Shown here: piece by piece, positions 1-5,921 of the stretch
Position numbering within the stretch: the stretch's first letter is position 1
Layout of the letters: each line of letters starts with the position of its first letter
Source of the DNA: an uncultured Collinsella sp.
Lineage (GTDB): Bacteria > Actinomycetota > Coriobacteriia > Coriobacteriales > Coriobacteriaceae
Direction of reading: 5' to 3'
DNA: 9,435 nucleotides
Assembly (NCBI GenBank): GCA_900547505.1
Contig: URGY01000062.1
Coordinates: forward strand, 1-9,435
Position numbers and translations under genes: made by a program
Notes under the pieces: generated by a model
What the model was told of the DNA's origin: nothing
What the model saw: only the letters and a program-made list of their open reading frames with translations
The model's database searches: none

Positions 1-1070
1 TTGGCGGTTCGCAGGGCCTGATTTCGGTCACTGACGGCCAGATGTCGATTGGCGAGTTTGTTCCCCGCATTGGACTCAGCGAGGATGAGGCAGTCGAGAG
101 CGTCGACGAAGAGGATGAGGCGCTGTTCGGCAACCACAGTAACCTGTACAACTCGGGCAATACCTATTCGCCTGATTGGCCCCGCAACTCGCAGCGTGTC
201 GCCGCGCTGTGGAAGTCCCAGTATGGACAGGACGTTGATGGCGTCATCGGTATCGACCCGGTGTTCCTGCAGTATCTGCTGGGCCTGGTCGGTAACGTGT
301 CACTGCCCGACGGAACGGTTGTCGACGGCACCAACGCCGCAAAGGTCCTCATGCACGATGTGTACTGGAACTATCCGGTCGAGGAGTCGGACGGCATCTT
401 TGCATCCGTCGCCAGCGCTGCCTTCGACAAGGTCCTTGGCGGTATCGGCGATGTCGATGTTACGAAGCTTGTCAGCGCCGTTGAGCGCGGTGCCGAAGAG
501 GGCCGCCTGATCGCGTGGATGAGAAACGATGATGAGCAGAATGCCATCAAAGAGACGGGCATTGACGCTTCGCTGCCCGATCCGGATGATCCGAGTGCCG
601 ATCCCGTTGCCGGCGTTTACTTTAACAACCTGAGCTTCTCCAAGCTCGACTGGTATCTGAACGCCGATACGCAGATTGGCCAGGGCATCAAGAACGGTGA
701 CGGCACGTGCTCGTATCGCATCACCGTTACCCTGACGAACATCATGACGCAGGAGGAGGCTGGCAAGCTGCCCGACTACGTTGCGGCAAGCGCACCCGAT
801 GCCGCGCGTGACGACGAACGCCTGAATGTCTCGTTGTTTGCCCCGACGGGTGGCAACATCAGTGACCTTACGGTTGAGGGTACCCAGTTTGGTCTTGGTG
901 CCGCTACGTGGCATGGAATCCCCTTCTATTCGGGCACCGTTGACCTGCATGCTGGCGAGACGACGACGATCACGTATACGCTGACCACGTCGGCCGAGGC
1001 GGGGGACAAGCCGCTTACGCTGCGTCAGACTCCTACATGCCAGGCGGCTCGCGACAGCGCGTCGGCGTAG
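1..1070 (+). CDS. DUF4012 family protein, C-terminal part (cut by left edge)
   Basis: The frame is open to the left edge (first full codon at base 3) and stops at TAG 1068-1070, leaving about 355 residues; the true start lies outside the window. The visible part matches the DUF4012 family: a Gly-Gly stretch followed by LISVTDGQMSIGEF, then SPDWPRNSQRVAALW and DGVIGIDPVFLQYLLGLVG, which resemble the conserved core in which an Asp-Trp-Pro precedes a 'DGVIAIDP' block. A Ser/Thr-rich, beta-strand-like C-terminal region follows, with no transmembrane segment and no cell-wall anchor motif. Family members usually carry an N-terminal membrane anchor and sit in cell-envelope loci, but their biochemical role is not established, so no function is assigned. 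A terminator hairpin lies 38 bases after the stop, so this is probably the end of a transcription unit. The family call is from recognition of the motifs, not from a search. Confidence 0.8.
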   Translation, partial: GGSQGLISVTDGQMSIGEFVPRIGLSEDEAVESVDEEDEALFGNHSNLYNSGNTYSPDWPRNSQRVAALWKSQYGQDVDGVIGIDPVFLQYLLGLVGNVSLPDGTVVDGTNAAKVLMHDVYWNYPVEESDGIFASVASAAFDKVLGGIGDVDVTKLVSAVERGAEEGRLIAWMRNDDEQNAIKETGIDASLPDPDDPSADPVAGVYFNNLSFSKLDWYLNADTQIGQGIKNGDGTCSYRITVTLTNIMTQEEAGKLPDYVAASAPDAARDDERLNVSLFAPTGGNISDLTVEGTQFGLGAATWHGIPFYSGTVDLHAGETTTITYTLTTSAEAGDKPLTLRQTPTCQAARDSASA

Positions 1071-1107
1071 GGTTTTTCTGGTAGCGCAGATAATCGAGTA
1101 CCATTTT

Positions 1108-1140
1108 GGGGCGGACAGGCAATCTGTTCGCCCCTATTTT
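1108..1140 (+). terminator. Intrinsic terminator between the DUF4012 gene and glmM
   Basis: The arms GGGGCGGACAG (1108-1118) and CTGTTCGCCCC (1124-1134) form an 11-bp stem with one G-U pair and a 5-nt loop. They are followed by TATTTT (1135-1140). It probably ends the DUF4012 transcript. The tail finishes only 2 bases before the glmM Shine-Dalgarno, so the hairpin could also act as an attenuator in the glmM leader. Confidence 0.75.
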
Positions 1141-1153
1141 GTAAGGAGAGCGC

Positions 1154-2485
1154 ATGAAGTACTTTGGCACCGACGGCTTTCGCGGTGAGGCCAACGTTGG
1201 GCTGACGGTAGAGCACGCTTATAAGATTGGCCGTTTTGTGGGCTGGTATTACGGTGCCAACCGCGAGCGCAAGGCACGCGTGATCGTGGGCAAGGACACG
1301 CGTCGTTCGAGCTACATGTTCGAGGCGGCGCTGGTGAGCGGCCTGGTCGCGAGCGGTGCGGACGCCTATATGCTGCACGTGATCCCCACGCCGGGCGTAG
1401 CGCATCAGACCGTGGAAGGCTGCTTCGATTGCGGCATCATGATCAGCGCGAGCCACAACCCGTTTTGCGATAACGGCATTAAGCTCGTCAACAGCGACGG
1501 CTTTAAGATGGACGAGGACGTACTGGAGCTCATCGAGGACTATATCGATGGCAAGAGTGAGGTGCCGCTGGCCACGGGCAACCACATCGGCGCCACGGTG
1601 GACTACATGCAGGGCCGCAACCGCTACATTGCTTCGCTCATCGCCAGCGCGAACTTTTCGTTGCAGGGCGTCAAGATCGGCATCGACTGCGCCAACGGCT
1701 CGGCTTCCTCGGTTGCCAAGCCGGTGTTCGACGCGCTGGGCGCCGACGTGCGCGTGATCAACGCCGCGCCCGATGGCTTTAACATCAACGTCGACTGCGG
1801 CTCCACGCATATGGAGCGCCTGCAGCGCCATGTGGTGGAGCAGGGCCTGGACGTGGGCTTTGCCTATGACGGCGATGCCGATCGCTGCTTGGCCGTGGAC
1901 GAGCGCGGTCGCGTGGTAGACGGCGACCAGATCCTGTACGTGTGCGGCGTGTATCTGAACAAGCACGGGCGACTCTCGGGCGGTACCGTGGTGCCGACGA
2001 TTGCCAGCAACTTTGGCCTGGTCAAGTCGCTGGAGCTTGCCGGTCTGAGCGCCGTGACCAGCGGCGTGGGCGACCGTCACGTGTATGCCAAGATGCGCGA
2101 GGGCGGCTACAGCTTGGGCGGCGAGCAGACGGGCCATACGATCTTTGGCGATATCGAGCGCACGGGCGACGGCATTATGACTTCGCTGCGCGTGATGGAA
2201 GTGATTCGTGCCGAGCGCGAGACGCTCTCGCAGCTCACGGCTCCGTGCAAGCTGCTGCCGCAGGCGCAGGTGGCCGTGCACGTGGCGGACAAGGACGCCG
2301 CGCTCGAGAACATGGGCGTGCAGAACGCCATCGCCGAGGCCGAGGCTGCGCTGGCAGGCGAGGGCCGCGTGCTCGTGCGCAAGAGCGGAACCGAGTCTGT
2401 GATTCGCGTTTTGGCCGAAGCCCCCGACCAAGCATCCGCCGACGCCGCCATGAAGCGCATCGCCAACGCGCTCGAGGCTCTGTAA
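1154..2485 (+). CDS. glmM: Phosphoglucosamine mutase GlmM
   Basis: Converts glucosamine-6-phosphate to glucosamine-1-phosphate in the cytoplasm, the step before GlmU makes UDP-GlcNAc for peptidoglycan. The 443 residues match the family's usual length of about 445. All four signature elements of the alpha-D-phosphohexomutase superfamily are present in order. The N-terminus is MKYFGTDGFRGEAN. The phosphoserine loop ISASHNP spans residues 97-103, with Ser100 as the expected phosphorylated residue. The Mg-binding loop DGDADR is at 239-244. The sugar-specificity loop GGEQTGH is at 322-328 (Ser is more usual where Thr stands here). The C-terminal phosphate-binding loop RKSGTES is at 409-415. The FGTDGFRG start and GGEQ-x-GH point to GlmM rather than phosphoglucomutase or phosphomannomutase. 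The start is supported by AAGGAG at 1143-1148, 5 nt before the ATG. The gene appears monocistronic, between terminators on both sides; no convincing upstream promoter was found. Confidence 0.96.
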   Translation: MKYFGTDGFRGEANVGLTVEHAYKIGRFVGWYYGANRERKARVIVGKDTRRSSYMFEAALVSGLVASGADAYMLHVIPTPGVAHQTVEGCFDCGIMISASHNPFCDNGIKLVNSDGFKMDEDVLELIEDYIDGKSEVPLATGNHIGATVDYMQGRNRYIASLIASANFSLQGVKIGIDCANGSASSVAKPVFDALGADVRVINAAPDGFNINVDCGSTHMERLQRHVVEQGLDVGFAYDGDADRCLAVDERGRVVDGDQILYVCGVYLNKHGRLSGGTVVPTIASNFGLVKSLELAGLSAVTSGVGDRHVYAKMREGGYSLGGEQTGHTIFGDIERTGDGIMTSLRVMEVIRAERETLSQLTAPCKLLPQAQVAVHVADKDAALENMGVQNAIAEAEAALAGEGRVLVRKSGTESVIRVLAEAPDQASADAAMKRIANALEAL

Positions 2486-2521
2486 GGTAGTCATTGGGGA
2501 CGTTCTTAAACAACTAGGTGG

Positions 2522-2560
2522 AAAGGGGGCGCCGCGGATTGGTTCCGCGGCGCCCCCTTT
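2522..2560. terminator. Bidirectional terminator between glmM and the M32 peptidase gene
   Basis: A perfect 16-bp inverted repeat (arms 2522-2537 and 2545-2560) starts with AAAGGGGGC and ends with GCCCCCTTT, around a 7-nt loop. The A-tract and T-tract at the two ends give a short U run on either strand, and the element lies between two converging genes (glmM stop 2485, peptidase stop 2583). It therefore probably ends transcription from both sides. The U runs are only three long, as is common in high-GC genomes. Confidence 0.85.
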
Positions 2561-2582
2561 GCGTTGGCGTGTCGGTTATGCC

Positions 2583-4157
2583 TTACAGCTCGTAGAGCGT
2601 GGTGAACTTGTCCTGCAGGTAGCTGCAGTAGTAGCGGGCATCGAACGCCATGCCGCAGGCGCCCTTGATGAGTTCCGGCGCGTCTTTGGCGCGGCCCCAC
2701 TGCCAAATGTGCTCGCCCAGCCAGGCACGGACGGGCGCCAGATCGCCGCTCATGCAGGCACCGGTAAGGTCGACACCGTCGCGGCACATGGCCGGCACAA
2801 ACATGGCGTCGTAGGCGCTACCCAGCGCATACGTGGGGAAGTAGCCAAACGAGCCGCCGCTCCAGTGCGTATCCTGCAGGCAGCCGCGCGTGTCGTCGGG
2901 AACGGGAATGCCCAGGTACTCGTTCATGAAGCGATTCCAAAGCGCGGGGATGTCCTTGGCCGTGGCCTCGCCGGCAAACAGCATGCGCTCGATCTGGTAG
3001 CGCACCATAATATGCAGCGGGTAGGTGAGCTCGTCGGCCTCGGTGCGGATCAGCGACGGCTGCGCGATGTTCACGGCGCGGTAGAGCGTGTCCTCGTCCA
3101 CGCTGCCGTAGACCTCGGGTGCGTGGCGGCGCAGCACCTCGAGCAGCGGTCCCATAAAGGCGCGGCTGCGACCCACGGTGTTCTCGAAAAAGCGGCTCTG
3201 GCTCTCGTGGATGCCCATGGAAGTGCCGCCCTCCAGGCAGGTGCGCGCATAGGCAGGATTGACGCCCAGCTCGTACATGGCGTGTCCCGCCTCGTGGATG
3301 ATGCTGTAGACGTTGGAGATGCAGTCGTCCTCGTAGATGTGCGTCGCGATGCGCGCGTCACCCACGGCAAAGCCCTCGCTAAACGGGTGCTCGGTAAAGG
3401 CAAGCGTGGTGTCGTCCAGGTCCAGGCCGACGAGCTTCATAAGGTCGAAGCTCATGGCGCGCTGGGCGGCCTCGGGCACGCGGGCGTGCAAAAAGTCGGC
3501 AGCGGGCTGCTGACCGCGCTCGCCGATGGCGTGCACGAGCGGCACGACCGTCGCCTTGACCTCATCGCAAAACGCGTCGAAGCTCTTGGCGGAAAGGCCG
3601 CGTTCGTACTGGTCGAGCCAAACATCGTATGGGTCGCGCTTGGGATCCATGAGCTCGGCCTGATGCTTGAGCCGGCAGACGATCTTGTCCACATAGGGCT
3701 CAAAGCTCGCCCAGTCATTGGCCGTCTTGGCCTTGTGCCACACGGCGTCTGCCTCGCAGGTGAGCCTGGTCCAGGCCTCGGCCTCCTCGGTGGGGATGAC
3801 GCTTGCCTCGCGCTGGTCGCGGCCGAGCACGCGGATCTCGTCAAGCAGCTGCGGGTCGTCAATTTTGCCGCCGGCGACGGTCTCGCGCGCTAACGAGCGT
3901 ACGAGCTCAACGGACTTCTCGCTGGTCAGTAGCTTGTGATGCTCGCCGGCAAGGGTGCCCATGGCATCGGCGCGGGCCGCGGCGCCGTTGGCGGGGGCAA
4001 TCGTCGCGCCATCGAACTCGGCAATTTTGAGCAGGTACTCGCGGGTCCACAGTTTGCCTTCGAGCTTGTGGAATTTTTTGACGGCCTTATCGACCTTGAT
4101 GCCGTTGGGCGTCTTGCCCGCTGCGGGCTTGGCTTTCTTATCGTGCTTCTTTCCCAT
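2583..4157 (-). CDS. M32 family metallocarboxypeptidase (carboxypeptidase Taq type)
   Basis: Removes single residues from the C-termini of peptides; M32 enzymes are cytoplasmic, zinc- or cobalt-dependent and broad in specificity. The 524 residues are close to the family's usual 500 or so. Visible landmarks are a HPFS segment at 257-260, the zinc-binding HEAGH at 288-292 (both His ligands and the catalytic Glu intact), and HESQSRFFEN starting at 317, which supplies the third ligand Glu318. ADELTYPLHI around 374-383 is the other family signature. The chosen start (ATG on the complement at 4155-4157) has AAGGA at 4164-4168 with a 6-nt spacer; an in-frame ATG 20 codons upstream lacks this and would run toward the divergent T-box promoter. 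Residues 1-20 (MGKKHDKKAK...) form a Lys-rich tail not needed for catalysis. The gene stands alone, divergent from pheST. I found no clear promoter on the minus strand. Natural substrate unknown. Confidence 0.93.
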   Translation of the reverse strand: MGKKHDKKAKPAAGKTPNGIKVDKAVKKFHKLEGKLWTREYLLKIAEFDGATIAPANGAAARADAMGTLAGEHHKLLTSEKSVELVRSLARETVAGGKIDDPQLLDEIRVLGRDQREASVIPTEEAEAWTRLTCEADAVWHKAKTANDWASFEPYVDKIVCRLKHQAELMDPKRDPYDVWLDQYERGLSAKSFDAFCDEVKATVVPLVHAIGERGQQPAADFLHARVPEAAQRAMSFDLMKLVGLDLDDTTLAFTEHPFSEGFAVGDARIATHIYEDDCISNVYSIIHEAGHAMYELGVNPAYARTCLEGGTSMGIHESQSRFFENTVGRSRAFMGPLLEVLRRHAPEVYGSVDEDTLYRAVNIAQPSLIRTEADELTYPLHIMVRYQIERMLFAGEATAKDIPALWNRFMNEYLGIPVPDDTRGCLQDTHWSGGSFGYFPTYALGSAYDAMFVPAMCRDGVDLTGACMSGDLAPVRAWLGEHIWQWGRAKDAPELIKGACGMAFDARYYCSYLQDKFTTLYEL

Positions 4158-4275
4158 ACCGTATCCTTGATCTCGCAGGCCGAGCGCCGCAGGCGGATGC
4201 ACGGCCAGTTTGCACAACTACCTGCCTTGTACCCAGCACGAACAAAACGGAACGCGGCGATACGCCCACACAATG

Positions 4276-4284
4276 TGGTATCCT
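4276..4284 (+). promoter_or_regulatory. Extended -10 promoter for the T-box/pheST transcript
   Basis: TGG followed by TATCCT (4279-4284) fits the extended -10 pattern TGnTAnnnT. No recognisable -35 lies 16-18 bases upstream, which an extended -10 can tolerate. The expected transcription start, about 4290-4292, falls just before the first paired bases of the T-box leader. A CCACA-CAA-TGTGG inverted repeat (4266-4278) overlaps the element. Confidence 0.5.
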
Positions 4285-4290
4285 ATAGCC

Positions 4291-4575
4291 CAATGCGTTG
4301 ACGGAGAGGGCTTTGCCCGCCGCGTCGCCGGCAAGAGAGGGAAGGTCATGGGCTGCAAGCCTTCCTGCGGTGACAAGGGCCAAGCGTTCACTCCCGAGCA
4401 GCGACCTCAACGGGCGCGCGGCCAGTGGCAGCAAAGCCTCAGTAGGGAAGCCGTGAGCCTCGCGACAAGAGGCGCAGAGTGGGCGCGGCGGGCCAGACAT
4501 CCGCCGGGTCAAACAAGGTGGTACCGCGGAATTTAACCGTCCTTGGGCAATGCACATGCCCGAGGGCGGTTTTTT
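4291..4575 (+). promoter_or_regulatory. T-box riboswitch (tRNA-Phe responsive) controlling pheST
   Basis: This leader senses uncharged tRNA-Phe and lets transcription continue into pheST when the tRNA is not aminoacylated. The diagnostic 14-nt T-box AAGGTGGTACCGCG is at 4515-4528. Its TGGT (4519-4522) can pair with the ACCA end of tRNA-Phe. Stem I is visible as GCTTTGCCC (4310-4318) with GGGCCAAGC (4377-4385; one mismatch), and as the distal hairpin GGAAGG/CCTTCC (4340-4345/4360-4365). The 3' side of Stem I then reads TTC (4387-4389), a Phe codon followed by the usual purine A4390, then CTCC (4391-4394) pairing with GGAG (4303-4306). A Stem II hairpin is GCCTC/GAGGC (4457-4461/4469-4473). Stem III is CGGCGG/CCGCCG (4486-4491/4501-4506). 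Antiterminator pairs AAGG 4515-4518 with CCTT 4541-4544 and GCGG 4526-4529 with CCGT 4537-4540, exclusive with the terminator. The Stem I base and K-turn are not resolved. Confidence 0.95.
4537..4575 (+). terminator. T-box regulated terminator of pheST
   Basis: CCGTCCTTGGGCA (4537-4549) pairs over 13 bp, including two G-U pairs, with TGCCCGAGGGCGG (4557-4569) around a 7-nt loop, followed by six Ts (4570-4575). Its 5' arm contains CCGTCCTT, which is also the 3' half of the antiterminator, so the two folds exclude each other as in other transcriptional T-boxes. Confidence 0.93.
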
Positions 4576-4590
4576 GTTACCGAACCGGGC

Positions 4591-4642
4591 CGCGCATCCG
4601 CAGCATCGGGCGGCGTCAGCCGTCCCGGAGCGCGGATGCGCG
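4591..4642 (+). other. Large stem-loop in the pheS leader, downstream of the T-box terminator
   Basis: CGCGCATCCGC (4591-4601) and GCGGATGCGCG (4632-4642) form a perfect 11-bp stem. Inside it, CGGG (4607-4610) pairs with CCCG (4624-4627), and CGGC-GTCA-GCCG (4611-4622) makes a terminal tetraloop hairpin. No T-tract follows, so it is not a terminator. It ends 8 nt before the pheS Shine-Dalgarno and is not part of the standard T-box. Role unknown: RNA stabilisation, processing or an effect on translation are possibilities. Confidence 0.6.
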
Positions 4643-4660
4643 AGAGACGAAAGGGAAGAC

Positions 4661-5737
4661 ATGAGTCTGATTGATGATCTGGTCAAACTCGAGGAAGAGG
4701 CCAAGGAGCTCGTCGCAGGTGCCGACGACGCCGCCAAGCTCGAGGCTGCGCGCGTTGAGCTGCTCGGTCGCAAGGGCCGTATCACCGGCCTGATGCGCAT
4801 GATGGGCAAGCTCGCCCCCGAGGATCGTCCCATGATGGGCAAACGCGCCAACGAGATGCGCCAGCTGATCGAGGGCATGCTCGACGAGCGCACCACCGAG
4901 ATGAAGGCCGCCGCCCTCAAGCACGCATTCGAGCACGAGGCCGTCGACATCACGCTGCCGGGCATCCGTCCGCAGATCGGTCACCAGCACCTGATCAAGC
5001 AGATCATCGAGGAGGCCGAGGACATCTTCTGCGGCATCGGCTACACCGTCGAGTCCGGCCCTATGGTCGATACCTCCTACTACAACTTCACCGCACTTAA
5101 CGCGCCCATGGATCACCCGAGCCGCTCGGCTCGCGACACGTTCTATGTGGTCGACAACAACCCCGGCAGCGTCGCGCATCCCGAGGCTCACGCTCACGGC
5201 GAGTCCGACGTGCTGCTGCGCACCCAGACCTCGGGCGTGCAGATCCACACCATGGAGTCGCAGAAGCCGCCCATCTACATGATCTGCCCGGGCACCGTCT
5301 ACCGTCCCGACACGGCCGACGCCTGCCACCTGCCGCAGTTCAACCAGATCGAGGGCCTGGTCGTCGACGAGGGTATCACCTTTGGCGATCTTAAGGGCAC
5401 GCTCGACTACTTTGTTAAGTGCATGTTTGGCGAGGACCGCAAGACGCGCTATCGCCCGCACTTCTTCCCCTTCACCGAGCCTTCCTGCGAGGTGGACGTG
5501 AGCTGCCACGTGTGCGGCGGCAAAGGCTGCAACTTCTGCAAGCACAGCGGCTGGATCGAGATCCTGGGCTGCGGCATGGTCGACCCCAACGTCCTGATCA
5601 ACTGCGGCATCGACCCCGAGAAGTACACCGGCTTCGCCTTTGGTATTGGCGCCGAGCGCGTCGCGGCACTGCGCTACGACCTGCCCGACCTCAGAACGCT
5701 CATGACGGGCGATATGCGCTTCCTGAACCAATTTTAG
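4661..5737 (+). CDS. pheS: Phenylalanyl-tRNA synthetase alpha subunit
   Basis: Catalytic subunit of the (alpha-beta)2 phenylalanyl-tRNA synthetase, charging tRNA-Phe in the cytoplasm. The 358 residues comprise a charged helical N-terminal arm (about 1-90, the coiled coil that touches tRNA) and a class II catalytic core. The core shows MDHPSRSARDTFYV (150-163), LRTQTSGVQIHTM (186-198), motif 2 as YRPDTADACHLPQFNQIEG (214-232), RPHFFPFTEPSCEVDV (265-280) and motif 3 as GFAFGIGAERV (324-334), ending in DMRFLNQF. Four cysteines, C282, C285, C290 and C293, form a CxxC-x4-CxxC knuckle that many bacterial PheS proteins carry, absent from shorter forms such as the 327-residue E. coli protein. The ATG at 4661 is chosen for AAGGGA (4651-4656) 4 nt upstream and the MSLIDDLVKLEEEAKE start; an in-frame ATG at 4550 lies inside the terminator loop. 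Expression is controlled by the T-box upstream. Confidence 0.97.
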   Translation: MSLIDDLVKLEEEAKELVAGADDAAKLEAARVELLGRKGRITGLMRMMGKLAPEDRPMMGKRANEMRQLIEGMLDERTTEMKAAALKHAFEHEAVDITLPGIRPQIGHQHLIKQIIEEAEDIFCGIGYTVESGPMVDTSYYNFTALNAPMDHPSRSARDTFYVVDNNPGSVAHPEAHAHGESDVLLRTQTSGVQIHTMESQKPPIYMICPGTVYRPDTADACHLPQFNQIEGLVVDEGITFGDLKGTLDYFVKCMFGEDRKTRYRPHFFPFTEPSCEVDVSCHVCGGKGCNFCKHSGWIEILGCGMVDPNVLINCGIDPEKYTGFAFGIGAERVAALRYDLPDLRTLMTGDMRFLNQF

Positions 5738-5845
5738 GCTGCGGCTTGCCCAAGCACGGCACCTCGGCGCTCATTCGTCGCTTGCGTACCAAAGTACGCG
5801 GCGCTCCTCTTTCGGGCCGATCTGCCGCACTTGGACAACCCTCGC
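5738..5845. repeat. Imperfect palindrome filling the pheS-pheT gap
   Basis: The centre is a perfect hairpin, GCGTAC (5784-5789), loop CAAA, GTACGC (5794-5799). Outward, the arms 5738-5789 and 5794-5845 remain partly complementary. For example, the reverse complement of 5742-5769 agrees with 5814-5841 at about 21 of 28 positions by hand alignment, and a small GCTTGCCCAAGC hairpin lies within the left arm. No T-tract follows, so this does not look like a terminator. Size and shape suggest a REP- or MITE-like element. The rest of the gap (5846-5921) holds a CTTTGT/ACAAAG repeat (5845-5850/5862-5867), a weak CCTGC/GCAGG hairpin (5880-5884/5893-5897) and the pheT ribosome binding site. I see no gene in the gap. 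Confidence 0.5.
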
Positions 5846-5921
5846 TTTGTAAGGAATGTTCACAAAGTTGAAGTTTCCACCTGCATCTCTTCGCAGGCTT
5901 TCAGTATGAAAGGAGAGCTAG

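Noticed and set aside
1025..2494. 489-codon open frame on the minus strand opposite glmM
   Set aside because: A shadow of glmM; it covers all of it and its translation resembles no family.
2559..3893. 444-codon open frame on the plus strand opposite the M32 peptidase gene
   Set aside because: The opposite strand encodes the zinc-site HEAGH and other M32 signatures. This frame also starts within the intergenic stretch right after the terminator and shows no domain.
4158..4217. Upstream in-frame start at 4217 for the M32 peptidase
   Set aside because: No Shine-Dalgarno, whereas the ATG at 4157 has AAGGA at 6 nt; the extra 20 residues do not look like family sequence.
4266..4278. CCACA-CAA-TGTGG inverted repeat as a repressor site at the T-box promoter
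   Set aside because: Five-bp arms are short enough to arise by chance, and no known operator of this form comes to mind.
4550..4660. Upstream in-frame ATG at 4550 as pheS start
   Set aside because: It lies in the terminator loop, has no ribosome binding site, and would add 37 residues not seen in PheS; ATG 4661 has a good site.
4138..4965. 275-codon minus-strand frame across the T-box and pheS start
   Set aside because: It runs through the T-box structure and antisense to the pheS N-terminus, with a Ser/Ala/Arg-rich translation and no family resemblance.
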